Assembly (NCBI GenBank): GCA_945910005.1
Contig: OX246745.1
Coordinates: 14,284,274 to 14,348,273 of the forward strand
Reading direction: 5' to 3'
DNA length: 64,000 bases
DNA from: Isoperla grammatica
Taxonomy: Eukaryota > Arthropoda > Insecta > Plecoptera > Perlodidae
The notes beneath the pieces were generated by a model that was not told the DNA's origin, ran no database searches, and saw only the letters and a list, made by a program, of their open reading frames with translations. How positions within the stretch are numbered: the first letter of the stretch is position 1; each line of letters starts with the position of its first letter. Of this stretch, positions 49,294 through 61,500 are shown in pieces. The position numbers and the translations under genes were made by a program.

Positions 49294-49296
49294 TCA
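49291..49296 (-). promoter_or_regulatory. candidate gag-pol stop-codon readthrough site (UGA CUA)
   Basis: gag and pol share one frame and are separated only by TGA, which is followed by CTAG. UGA-CUA is the best known leaky termination context in eukaryotes. This would set the gag to gag-pol ratio in place of the frameshift found in many Ty3 relatives. Confidence 0.7.
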
Positions 49297-50100
49297 CAAA
49301 TCCGATTCGTCACTGCTGGACATGCCTGCCATAGCATTCACTTGTTTTTGTCTGCAAACTGCCTCTGTGTGATTTTGTCTCTGGCATTTGCTACAAGTTT
49401 TGCCATATGCCGGGCACTTAAGCTTGTCCCATTCATGGGCAATACCACAGTACCGACACTTGCTCAGGACTCTCTTGGCTTTTCCTTGCCTGTCTTTCTT
49501 GTTAGTTTTCTTTGAGAAGTTAATTGGTTCCCCACCAGCCTCCTCGTTCTGTGAAAACTTGGCCATTTGCAAATCTGATTGTTCCGCTGCCTTGCATACT
49601 TCTATAGCTGACGTAAAAGTAAGCCTTGGGTCTTTGATCAGCTGCTTTACGACATGTTTGTCGACAATTCCCAAAACTAGTCGATCACGCAGGGCTTCGT
49701 CAAGAACACGTGCCGGACTGAATTCACACGTAGAGGCCAATTTACGCAGTTTGTTTACATACTGGTTGATCGATTCCTCTGGTTGCTGAGCAGTCTGGTA
49801 GAAGACGAAGCGCTCATATATGATATTCTTCTGTGGTTCAAAATTCTCCTCCAGCTTGCTTAATATGGCCTCCACCTTTGATTTTTGTACTGGTGTTAGC
49901 TCCAGATTGTCTAGGATGTCAACACAATCTCGCCCCATAGCAATTCGTAGAGTGGCCACCCTAACCTTCATGTCCTTGTTACACAACTCACTCGCCACCT
50001 CAAAGTCCTCCCACTCGCGCCTAAACACTTGCCAATTGCCTGCCGTCTTCTGTCGGTCACTGACATCCATGTAGGCTGGTAGGGGAATAGTAGCCGCCAT
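49294..50100 (-). CDS. Ty3-type gag polyprotein
   Basis: 268 aa from the ATG at 50100 (MAATIPLPAY). The main part is a retrotransposon gag capsid-like domain (WQVFRREWEDF, ETAQQPEES-type region with YQTAQQPEESINQYV). Two zinc knuckles lie near the C terminus: a variant CRYCGIAHEWDKLKC (about 213-227) and a canonical CSKCQRQNHTEAVC (about 235-248). The stop is TGA at 49294-49296, followed in frame by CTA and the pol frame. Gag packages the element RNA into a virus-like particle. Confidence 0.9.
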   Translation of the reverse strand: MAATIPLPAYMDVSDRQKTAGNWQVFRREWEDFEVASELCNKDMKVRVATLRIAMGRDCVDILDNLELTPVQKSKVEAILSKLEENFEPQKNIIYERFVFYQTAQQPEESINQYVNKLRKLASTCEFSPARVLDEALRDRLVLGIVDKHVVKQLIKDPRLTFTSAIEVCKAAEQSDLQMAKFSQNEEAGGEPINFSKKTNKKDRQGKAKRVLSKCRYCGIAHEWDKLKCPAYGKTCSKCQRQNHTEAVCRQKQVNAMAGMSSSDESDL

Positions 50101-50275
50101 TTTGGGGTCGTGAGATAGTCGGCCTAGGATATTCCCAGAGTTTTCTCACTATTGCACACACTGGGGTTTCTATGGTTGATTACACTCGAATCTCGAAATC
50201 TCTTGGACGTAATTTACTCTTTTATTGTTCACTAGCTGACCGATTACCTGCTTTAAATAAGGTTTCTGGCTTAGC

Positions 50276-50293
50276 TGTTCACTTCTGACACCA
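50276..50293 (-). other. primer-binding site
   Basis: TGGTGTCAGAAGTGAACA directly follows the 5' LTR on the element strand. A TGG start is the expected complement of a tRNA CCA end. The matching tRNA may be a leucine species; this is from memory and unverified. Confidence 0.75.
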
Positions 50294-50401
50294 TGTTTAA
50301 TTGTATTCTTTTATTTTCTGTCCATTTACATGGGTGCCAACCTAACCTAGTATTGGTACAGTGACATCCAGGTTAGCCAACTTAACCTAGCCCGTGCAAC
50401 A
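50294..50401 (-). repeat. 5' LTR
   Basis: 108 bp, no difference from the 3' LTR seen by eye. It must hold promoter and polyadenylation signals in a very small space; the aataaaa-like reverse of ttttattttctg is one candidate. Confidence 0.95.
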
Positions 50402-50406
50402 GTTAT

Positions 50407-50821
50407 CGTGTAATGCTAATTTATTTATTTAAATGGTGGTTTGGTAATTGCATAACAAGTGGTGCATAGAACACCTGTTTGTCAATAAGATATAATAAAG
50501 AAGTATAAACTTAGTTAACATACAATACATAACATACATATATTATAAAAAATATACATTTAGATGACCCGTTTTGTCCTTAAAATTTAAAAAGTAGCAA
50601 AATATGAAAATTTACACATTTTATCTTCACACATGGGACTGGGAGTATATAGAAGGTTTCTGGAAGAAAATGTGGATTACACATTCATTAATTGAATACA
50701 GAGCTCCCAATGCCGATAAAATTACAACAAAACTCATGAGCCTTCCCTATTGTGAGGGATTTCCAATTTGGGAGGTAGCGGGGTATATGACGGTGGTAAT
50801 GGAGGAGTCGCTCAGGGATGG
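50407..50821. other. noncoding stretch, nothing firmly recognised
   Basis: An 85-codon plus frame (50604-50861) runs from here into the next transposon, without recognisable domain. Confidence 0.4.
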
Positions 50822-51045
50822 GTGGGGTGCAGTGGCGGCTCGTGGGGTTTGTAATGGGTAGGGCACCAATCAGTTAACATTTAAAAAGGGTAGTTAGTCT
50901 TCATTTAGAAGATAATAAATAACAGCACATGCAAACTTACTTGATAATTTAATGTATGTACTCTAGTGCTAAGAAGTTACTTTAAGAAGTCAATTTTTAT
51001 TATTTCAACGCTTATATTAACTTGCCTTGTTTGTCTGGACGGAAT

Positions 51046-51790
51046 CTTTGAATCGATATTCCACCTACTTCTAGATGTCCCATCAAGCTGAACTTTTTTA
51101 CACAGACGTATTCCTGATGACAATACATGAATCAACTGTCATATTTACTAAATTGTCAATGAATTCATCATAATTAATTAATTAATGTTTTACATGGAAA
51201 TCGATAAATCTTTGAATCGATATTCCACCTACTTCTAGATGTCCGATCAAGCTGAAATTTTTTACACAAACGTATACCTGATGACAATACATGAATCAAC
51301 TGTCATATCTACTAAATTGTCAATTAATTCATCATAATTAATTAATTAATGTTTTATATGGAAATCGATGTTTAACCCACTTTTCAACGTCAAATCAAGT
51401 TCAAAGTTTTCACACAGACGTATTCTCAATGACAATACACGAATCAATTGTCATATTTACTAAATTGTCAATTAATTCATCATAATTAATTAATTGATGT
51501 TTTATATGAAAATCGATATTTCACCCAGTTTCCAACGTTGAATTGAGCTGAAAGTTTTCACACAGACGTATTTTTAATGACAATACACGAATTAATTGTC
51601 ATATTCAGTAAATATTCAATTTATTCATCATAATTAATTAATTTTTTATATGGGAATCGATGTTTCACCCACTTCCCAACGTCGAATCGAGTTGAAAGTT
51701 TTCACACAGACGTATTATTAATGACAATACATGAATCATTTGTCATATTTACTAAATAATCAATTTAACCATCATAATTAATTAATCGAT
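51046..51790. repeat. tandem satellite, five units of ~144-164 bp
   Basis: The word cacagacgta (or cacaaacgta) recurs at 51101, 51265, 51413, 51561 and 51705, giving periods of 164, 148, 148 and 144. Each unit also has tgacaatacatgaatcaa-like, tcatcataattaattaat and gaaatcgat blocks. Divergence between units is moderate. Confidence 0.95.
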
Positions 51791-51842
51791 ATTCGATATA
51801 TATATTCGATTGCAAGATTCTTTAAGACTAAAAAGTATAAAA

Positions 51843-52140
51843 TAATATAACATGAAAAAATATATTTTTTTAAAAACAACGCTTATATTTAAATACACTA
51901 AAAAGTAAAAAATAAATTTTTGCCCAACAAATTTTTGCCTCACTCGGAAAATAAAAGCGTTGGGCGCTTTCCCTACATTAACAGCAGAATACTGCAATCT
52001 CTGTCAATACCGAAAGCGCCCAACGCTTTTATTTTCCGAGTGAGGCAAAAATTTGTTGGGCGAAAATTTATTTTTTACTTGTTAGTGCATTTAAATATAA
52101 GCGTTGTTTTTAAAAAAATATATTTTTTTCATGTAATATT
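51843..52140. repeat. long palindrome, ~129-bp arms, ~40-bp loop
   Basis: The left arm (51843-51971) and right arm (52012-52140) are inverted copies with only a handful of mismatches; the arms include gcctcactcggaaaataaaa and gcgttgggcgctttc. A transcript would fold into a long hairpin. Confidence 0.95.
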
Positions 52141-53198
52141 ATTAATTCGGCACACCTGAGTTATACACAAGTCAGGCCTTGGTTGGCCTAATGTCTTAAC
52201 TACCAGTCCCTCTTCATAATTCAAATGTTTATGTTTTATGAGCCTCACCTCGTTCATTTTGTTTGACTATTACTACAAAGTCAAAAGTGACACATCACAC
52301 AGTGACACAGCACAACACGCACACGCACTACACTAGAACAAAGACAACCACCTGTCTAAACACACCTGACCACACCACGCCCACACGTACTTTCATAAAC
52401 GGCGCCTCGCTCCGTACTGGGGCTCTCGACAAAACATGCTCATTCATCATGTAAAATCTGCCGTCTCCAGTCTCCACTCACTTATCAGCGGTAAAACGTA
52501 ACTGCGCATGCGCGGTATGAGAGTTATCGGCATGGGCTCACTGAGTCACCACGCCACAAAATGCAAGACGCGATAAACCCAAAGACTCATTTGCGATAAC
52601 GGTAGCTAAAACGTAACCGTAACGAGCTCTGTCGGAGACTTCAGGTACCGCCGTCTGCCTGGATAAGTCAGCGCACCGCGCCTTTATTTGAATGTGAATT
52701 TTACAATTACAAACTTTTCGATTTTATGTAAACATACCGCGCGGTTGGCGGGAGGGGAGGGGGGCACATGCCCGTGTGCCCTTATGGGGGAACCGCCCCT
52801 GGTGGGGTGGAAGGATTGCAAGGTGGCAATGGCAATCGCGATACCCAAAGGGGAAGGGTGGAGGAAGATAATGGGAAGATCAAGAAAAGCCAGTCTTCCT
52901 GACATCGGTATAGAAAGAGTATAGTTCGGCTAATTATGGGGGGGGACCTCCATAAGCCCCCACGCCTCACCTCTCTAGTTATACACTATATTTGTATAAC
53001 TAGCAACTAGCAAGAGGACTTAGAGAGTGCGATGCAAATTTTAGTGTCACAGCCGTATCCGTTTCACATGGCATTATCATAAGCATTGATTAAAGATTGA
53101 TGATGATGATTAATCATTGTTATAAGCCACCCCAATAATTGGGAGAAGGGCTGTGTTATATTTTATTGCACTGCAACACCTAGGGGAATATACTGCAA

Positions 53199-53714
53199 GG
53201 GGGCCGTCCATTTATTGATGTCACACAATTTTTGACCAAATTAGCCCCCCCCCCCCCCTCCCCCTTGTCACAGCTATTCACAACAAGTGTGACACCCCCC
53301 CCCCTTAATAATGTCACACAAAAATAATTTACTGCCCCCCCCCCCCCCCCCGACATGCCAACATAAAAAAATGGGACAAAATCAGTCACATATCGAGATC
53401 AAATATTTGTATTTTCTTTTTTTTTTTTTTTTTTACATTTGCACAGCTGCTGGTTAGTGGTCATTCGTCCATGGTGAAACTCAGCAGGTGGCGCATTCTA
53501 GTGGCTAAGAACAAGTTTTGGAAATGCGTGAAATTGCGGGATTATTTGAAAAATGTAAAATACTGAAAAAGAATCTGATCTTAAAAATGGCATTACATGA
53601 AGTGCATGCATAGATGTCACAGAAAGACTGACCCCTCCCCCCCCTGTCACATATTGTCACAAGTTGAAGACCCCCCCCCCCCCAAATAATGTGACATCAT
53701 TTATGGACGGCCCC
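53199..53714. mobile_element. DNA transposon fragment/MITE with GGGGCCGTCCAT ends and poly-C runs
   Basis: About 516 bp. It begins ggggccgtccatttattgat and ends catttatggacggcccc; the ends pair over GGGGCCGTCCAT and continue with a shared (t)gatgtcac. Many tgtcac/gtgaca words and five C runs of 9-18 bases fill the interior. Similar 'gggccgtccataaat' ends occur in arthropod DNA transposons (perhaps ISL2EU), but the superfamily is uncertain; a short aag duplication is possible. Confidence 0.6.
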
Positions 53715-53719
53715 AAGGA

Positions 53720-54730
53720 CAATATTGAATTGACGAAAGAGTTCTGTTTTCCAAAGAATCAAAGAGAAGTACTGTCAATGTAGGTGGTTTTTGTGTTTAG
53801 TTATTTAGCCATCCCGCATAACACCCTAAACTGGAAAATATACCAAAATAAAATATATAAACATGCTTGCATTCCATTTATATTTGTAATATTATAAACG
53901 TCTAAGATCAATTTTTTCACATAATAAATTAGTATATTTCAGTTTTTGTAGCTGGCACAAGAATGTCGGATTTTCGTGTCCATGAGATGACCTGACTGAG
54001 TTTTACCGAACCGCTACTAGGAGATTGACGTACTAACTTCCATTAGACGCGAACGTATAATATAGTTCCCACGTGACGTCACAGAAGCCAGATTGCACGC
54101 TTGTCCTACACTTAGACCATTAGGAGTTCTTTTTTATTTGATCATTACAAAAAGCATCATTTAGTATTAAAAAAAGTAAACATATATAATAAAAAATCAC
54201 AAATTACCACACATAGCAATTTTACTTAAAAAAGTGACTGAATTATAAAGACGTAACGATTTCTGTGTTTCTGTGTTTCTGTGTTGTGTCACAAAATGGT
54301 CGCAATTCGCAAAGATGGACGCCACGCGCACAAATGTGACGTACTTGCAACAAATGAATAAAGATGGCAGTGGATAGGAGTTCTCCCCGCAGCACTGACA
54401 ACATTCTCTATCATCATTCATCTTCGGCTATCGGTATCCCCTAGCTCATCATCTCAATTAAACCAAACACATAATATTATACCATCGTCTTTAAATAAAT
54501 ATGAGCCAGTTCCCACGTAAATCTCACTTAAAAAATAAGTCTCCTGTCAGTTTAGAATTCGAATTGTGGTATACTTTTTCGCGCCATTTTGTGTGGCGGA
54601 TTGTTCTAGATTTTTCGGTTTCCAAACTACTTCCGAGTTCCGACCGTCGGCGTCATAGTTAGTAGAAAAGCGCATGGTTTGTGGATTTGTCTGTAGTCTT
54701 TTTATGTGATACAACTTCCAATCAGTTGAT
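53720..54730. promoter_or_regulatory. 5' region of the lysine-rich gene, candidate promoter
   Basis: Noncoding. cacgtgacgtcac at 54070-54082 combines an E-box with a CRE-like site. Three aagatgg/aaaatgg words (54295-54370) and gcgccattttg near 54582 resemble YY1 sites found near TATA-less promoters. No TATA box. The exact start site is unknown. Confidence 0.35.
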
Positions 54731-57700
54731 ATGGACTTAACGGACCTTAATAATATATTCGTAAGAGAATTCCAGGAAGATCAAGTGTGCAGGGCAATAC
54801 TGTGCGTTTTGCCTGAACGTAAGTTTCGAATGAAAAACTCAAAATATATTAGAGCAAGGGATGCCTAGGCCTAGGCCTAGGATAAGTTCAGCCATATTGT
54901 CCCTTTTGTTCAAAGCATTAGGCTTATGTAAATTGGAACTGTCACGAGATAACTTAACTTAACTTAATATCTATTATACATAAATACATAATATGTATGA
55001 CTAGTTTTAAGTCCACAGTGGAAAATGATCTCCTAAGTGCTTGGCTCTAGGGATAAGATGAGATTCACAACATACCTAGGTAGGCCTAGGCTCTAATGGG
55101 GCACGGGGGGCCGAGCCTATCCCTAGTCACTGCTGCAACCTGTACCTATTATACTAGGCCTAGCTTCCACAATTACGTAGGTAGCCTAGCCGACATAGGT
55201 AGTTCAACAACTCGAAAATAAATGGGTTTATGCCTAGCCAAGGGCTCGTATAGCTGCGTGGCCTTGCATTGCATCATGGGATTCTAGCAATCGCCTGTCG
55301 TGAAACCAGTAGTAGGCCTAGGCCAGGCCTATTGCTAGGGAGGTACCACTCACTAGTTGAAGGGAGGAAATTACAGCTTATTCTACTTTTTAAATGTTTT
55401 CTACAGGTTGACAATGTGGCATATTTCTCTTCCTACTGCAGTTTAAAGTTTAAACTAAATTCATAATTAAATTTTTTGTTAAAATAAGTTTGAGTGGAAG
55501 CCTAGCTTAGTGATTACGGAATAATAATCATGCCATAATTTTGAATTAATAGATAATAAAGTGGCCCTTCAGCAACCTTTTTCATGCTTTCGTCCCAGGC
55601 GAGGAACGCGCCCCCACTCGCAGCCAATCAGCGATCGGTATTTGCGGGGGTTTGTTTCTGGCGGTACGCTGGTGGCTACGTGCTCCTCGCCAGTGACAAA
55701 AGCATCTGCAAGGTAGTCTTGGGGCGAGTTTAGTATGCAAGCTTAAGGAAGTGAGATTCTCAAGGAAAAGTCACCACTGGTTGACAATAGGGACTACATC
55801 AAATAATCAGAAACCGGTTTGAAACCGATTACGTGTAAAACCGGTCTCCTTTCATAAACCGGTTGCTCAAAAATACAAAAGTATCGGTATCAAGAATATT
55901 ACGTATAACCTACCTATAGGAGGACAGGCTTATACCTAGCCTACCATGGTTTGAAAATGCCAGCCCCTCACACCTTCATTATAGGCCCTATCACCCATCA
56001 AATTGTCCAGATATTCCATATATCGACTAAATACAGTTGCTGCAGCCGGCATTACAAGGGGGGCAATACTTCATCATTATTGCGTTATTGCATGTTGACT
56101 TTCAAGGCAAGAGAATAAATTTAGCAAAAACTTGTTTTATATTTGGTTGAAAACCGTTTTTCTAAACGAGTATCCAGTTTAAAAAAATACTATTCTGTGG
56201 ATGTAGTCCCTAGTCTACAACCGACTCAATTGCACCACTGATTCAAATTTCAGGTCCCTTTGAACACTGTTTGACATCTACTATTGTGTGGGTAATAATA
56301 AATGATGGCTTGATGGAGAAATCGGGTATCGTTTTCAAATAAACGCTCAATATCAGAGATTTTTTTCAGGTATAATTAGGCTTATATGTTTATTGGCTCT
56401 ACCAAACCTGAAAAACTGACACATGAGCAAGTGGTAAATAAAGATATTTTGCAATTCTTAGCTCTGCGATACTTGGAGTTTCTGTCGATGAAATACTAAC
56501 AGCCCATTTTTAATACGATCTCTGGTCCACAGCAAAGTACAAAACACATCGGCTACAAAAACATGGAACTGAGACGCATTTACATAAATTTTTAATAGAA
56601 TCTATTCATGACTTTGTAGGCCTACGCCTAGCTACATTTGAGCCAATCATATATATTCCAAATTTTCAGTGTACAGGTGCAAGAGGTGGACATATTGAGA
56701 ATGTTCCACAAGGCAACTAGGTCGACTGGATTAGTCGTTTGACCATCGCTTCCTGATGGAGATTACTGATTGATTTATTATTTTCTTTAGTTCCAATCTT
56801 GATAAGATTGTTCGACCGTTGGAGGACTCTTACTTGGCAAGAAAGGCGTCAAATCGATAACCAGGTGAAACAGTCGTTCCCCAGCCATGCAGAGGACTTG
56901 TATTTCATAATGCGAGAGGCACTTCGACGCTGGGAGCATGTGATGGATAATCCAGGTAAGCCTACTGCAAGCTTCAATATTCTATTGTAGGCCGGCTAAA
57001 ATTGATTTATGATATTTAGTAAATTAGTTCAGTGATATAAATCCAAAATTTATAAATTGTGTTGGATTTCTTGTAGTTATTCGTTAGAGATATGTGTAAA
57101 TGGCATTTTCAATTGTCATTTTATAGTATTTTGTAGCATCACTAATTTTTGCCCACATTAACAAACTTGAAAATGGAGTTTTCTCACATTTTTATTTTAA
57201 AATTATCTCATAAGGTAGCTTATTATTAAAATTAAAATCTACTAAGGTAGGTACAAAGTATAAATACTAGGTATGTTAAATACAATAAAATAGGAACATA
57301 AAATCCTTAAAAATAGCACATGTAGTATTTATACACAAAAGGCTAAAGTTGTAAACATCATGGTAGCATATATTGTATTCTCCCCTTACCTACAGCAAGC
57401 ACACATGGCAACCTAGTCAGTAAGCCTACATCTCTTTGAGCAATTTGAAATTGACTTAAATGTGTTAAACGGGTTTCTGTATGCATTGCTAAGGAATTTC
57501 CTGTTGACTGTTAGGGTGAACAATTGTGCTTGCACATCAATAATATAGCTGGTTGGCTCCTTACGAGGGAAGGGTAGCTTTATATTAAAAACCGCACAAC
57601 ATTTTCATTTTAAAATTATATCTCAAGAATGCTATTCGAAATCGAGAATCTGAGTCAACAGCGCACTGTGGTTTAGTAAGCCCCACAAACTGAATGAACT

Positions 57701-58519
57701 ACATATTATAATCAGTAGCATAGCTATTTCAATTATTAAATCGATAATCAGTAATAAAGATAATTACAAATAAAAACTACACTGATTATAATATTATGCA
57801 AATTTAGAGCTTTCAGTCTGTAGGGCTTACCACACTACAGTGCGCTGTGCGTTGTTCGAGTGGCATTCTTGAAATATAATTTAAAAGTGAAATTTGTCTG
57901 CGGTTTTTAACGTAAAACTACCCTTCGATCTTAAATTTGTTTCATGGATACTTTCGAAACTAGACGCATTTTTACCAATTTCATTAGCACACACAATATT
58001 CAAGATGGTGTTTGGTAAGAACTAACACTGGATTAAAAAACTTTCAAATATTTTAATATTAGGCTACAGTGAAATTAAGTAAAGAATTGAAATAATTACC
58101 TTTAGCAATAACAACCGTACCAACACAATCATTCAACTTTTTACATCCAGTTTTTATTTGCTTACAAATCTTCATTGTATAGTGGACCCAAGATATCTTG
58201 GGTCCATTACTTTACACCTGCTTTCGTCACATCCGAGACAGTCGTAGCCAACCAGCGAACCGCCCGAGACACATCCGGCCCAATACTGATCACTGATTGG
58301 CTACGAACCAGTCGCTTGTGACGAAAGCATGTGTAAGGTAGTCTTGGGACAACTATATACATTTATCCATTATTCAGTGTTGTGTAGCGTTCTCAAGAAA
58401 TTACTGAAAACGTAGTTTCACATGCATTTATTATTGAGATTACCATTTCCCACAAAAGACAAAATCCTAGAATGTGGAGTGACACAATAAACTCTCATTC
58501 AAATGTGATGTCAAGATAG

Positions 58520-58550
<31 letters not shown>

Positions 58551-61500
58551 GCTATCTATCTGAGTTTTCAATTGATCATCTAGCTATTTAGCACCTTGTT
58601 TTCAAGGTAGGCCTACTGTTGCAGAGATAAACCAACCTAAAACTATGGCTAGGGAGCTAGACCAGACAAGTGAGAGAGATTGAGGCTTGGCTTGAAGCAG
58701 TTAGTCAGATCAACTTCAATATTGATTTACAATCGTGTATGCATTTGTCACCGGTGTATTTCATTTCTATACTGTTATTAGCGTTAGTTGGGCTTATCCT
58801 TATGACAATCATCAGCCACCAATTTGTTTTTGCTATGGGCATCTGAATCACCCAAAAATGCTGATTTAATTATTTACTTGGAGGTCAGTTTTTTCTGTGC
58901 TCTTGGTAAGGGTTAGTTATGTTTTCCCCATGTACAGTTATTATTAGCCTACTTATTACAAATGCAACAATCTTCGTATTAATGCTGGTCCACACAAACA
59001 TTGTTTTAAAATAGTTTTTTTAAGGTCTTACTTTCTTTTTTAAAGTTGGCAAAATTCCAACTTCAATAATAACAACCTTTATTTGGTCTCTACAGCCAAA
59101 GCTGTTGCCATAAGACACAGAATAACATACAATAACTTATATCAAAACCAAAATTGAAACAAATTTCACTTAATACAATTTATATATAAACTAAACAAAA
59201 TTACGAATACAAATGGTGCCTAAACATAAAAATAGACCACCTTAAATACAGAACAATGTCATCAGTGAGATTTGATGGTAATTGGAACGATTTTCGAATT
59301 TCTCGAAAAAGCCGGGGATTGTACCCCTAGCACCTATCATAAGACCCATTACTCTGATATCTGTCAGATTGTAATAGGTCTTATAATAGGCACCAGTCGG
59401 GTTATAAATCCCCTGCTTCTCATGATTCACCTACTCCGCTTGTCCCAGGTGATCTTCAAAGCGGATTGAGGAATCTAGAATGTATCCCTCCGACTTGCCC
59501 CGATTAATTGCTATGATGTCAATCCGCCTTGTGCCCCCTGACGTTGAAAGGCCATGCACGTCTTCTTAGACTTGATAGTGTTATTCCTGCTGTGCAGTAG
59601 ACTACACACTATTATATAAAAGTAAAGTTTACAGGAATTGCTTGTCCTCAAAATGGAAGAACATTTTATTATTATTATTATTATTGTTATTATTATTATC
59701 ATCATCATTATTTTTATTATTGTTATTATTATTTATCTACTTTTATAGGCCTATTATTATTATTATTTACACCAATGGAATATTGTACATTATTTAGCTA
59801 TGCACTACCCAAGACCTTATGCGTGATCGTATGCCTTGAAATAAGGACCTTATGCTTATGTTTCGTTGTGAACCAGAATATGTACAACACCTTTTAAACA
59901 TTATGTACTAAATTTTTTTTAGACCCCCATTAACTCAAAGTAGCGTAAAGGTGTGTGGTTACATATGTATCTAGAGCTCGAAGTAAGGCCGGATGTGGCG
60001 GGATGGTATCCTGCCACTTCCTAACAAGGCGTAATGCCATCCCTTCACTTATTATTAGAGACGTTTGTTTTTCGGAATCCGCGATAAAACAAAATTCATT
60101 ATTTGTGGTGTAAGAACATTTTTTTTGACAGATGTCGGCATGTTGGCCATGAAGGATAAGGAATCAAATCGCGAAATAACACCATACTATTTTAATAACG
60201 CGAATTGAGTGTTGAAATAGCGAAATAACACCATTTTCAGCATTTTTAACTATTTACAGTAAAAATTGCATATTTTACGTAATAATTACTACCTACTTTT
60301 GACCCTAAGTCGGTAAGACAGTTTAGTCTCAAACTGTTTACCAACCAAATTTTGGCCGATGGAAAAGTGGTTTGCAGCATTGCTGGTAGATAGCGTTGCT
60401 CAAAATAAAGCGGTGGGAAGCGAGTGAAAATTTCCATTGCTTTGAAACTTCCTGATTTCTCCATTTCCATTATAAAAAAATAACACTGAAATAACACCAC
60501 ATTTTGGTTTAGAATAAAACGATTTTTTTTAAAAAATAAAACCATTTTCAAACACCTCTACTTATTACGTATGATAATACAGTAACAACAGGAACGGTTA
60601 GAATTGGGAAGATCCCCAAAGAATCTTTTCTCATCCTCAGACATGGACATTTACGACACGTGGGGAGATATGTTTGTGGAACGAATAATTGTTGAAGTTT
60701 TCTGTCCCCTGTCACTCCTTACCACCCAAAAAAGGAACACTACTCATAGAACAGATCATACTCTTTATCACTTGATACATAAATATACTGTTTCCACCCC
60801 CCCCCCCCCCCCCATCACAGTCTGGCCAATGAGTGGAGTGTGCAGACAGTAGGCACTACAGTTTTATATTTATTAGTTTGATATCACATTTTTTTGTAAG
60901 AAAAGTAGAAAGAAGGGTCTGATTGTAAAATAAAATATCGTAATAGTAATAGGTAAACAAAATTGAACTTTTTTGAAATAAGTAGCATTACCATAGTATT
61001 TAAAAAAGAATTAATTACAGAACTGTGCATTTTATGTTAGTAGTAATTAATAAAATGTAATAAAAATAAAAAAATATTTATTTTCAGCTGACAGAACCGC
61101 CATCGACATTACCTACAGACCCTTTGATGGCATGTGGAAGTTGAAAGAGGATCTCACCCTTATGGTTGGTGCTATCAACACAGAGATTCTGATAATGAGG
61201 AAACAAAATAGTCCTCTTACTGCAGAAGAACAAGCAGCTCAAATTGAGGCAATCAGAAAGAAGAAAGAGGAGAAAGAGCGTAAAAAAAAAGAGGCAAAGC
61301 AACAAAACGAGGAGGCTAAGCAGAAGCAGGATAATGCAAGGAGGCCATGGGATGGTATCAGTGAGGATGACAAAATGCCCACGTATATTCCTTCTCCGAC
61401 TAGCATTAATAGGGTACTTGAGAGCCGTCTTCCAATAAAGGTGCCCCAATCTGCCAGCAAATCCGATGAAAACACGGGTAAGAAAGTGTATAGGGCTATA

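Larger units (their letters stand above)
45803..50401 (-). mobile_element. complete Ty3-type LTR retrotransposon
   Basis: A 4599-bp element on the minus strand. Its two 108-bp LTRs (45803-45910, 50294-50401) are identical by eye and run TG...CA. Five-base target duplications gttat (45798-45802 and 50402-50406) match perfectly. Next to the 5' LTR is a primer-binding site, next to the 3' LTR a purine tract, and between them gag and pol in one frame. Order protease-RT-RNase H-integrase is Ty3/gypsy. No envelope gene is present. Identical LTRs and open frames suggest a very recent insertion. Confidence 0.95.
50830..52801. mobile_element. large non-autonomous hAT element carrying satellite and palindrome
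   Basis: 1972 bp between perfect 8-bp duplications gtggggtg (50822-50829 and 52802-52809). The ends CAGTGGCGGCTCGTGGGG and, inverted, CAGGGGCGGTTCCCCC pair at most positions, and both continue into a gggcac word. CAG..G termini and the 8-bp duplication mark hAT. No transposase is encoded. Inside are a five-unit tandem array (51046-51790), a long near-perfect palindrome (51843-52140) and a GC-richer right flank. Confidence 0.87.
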
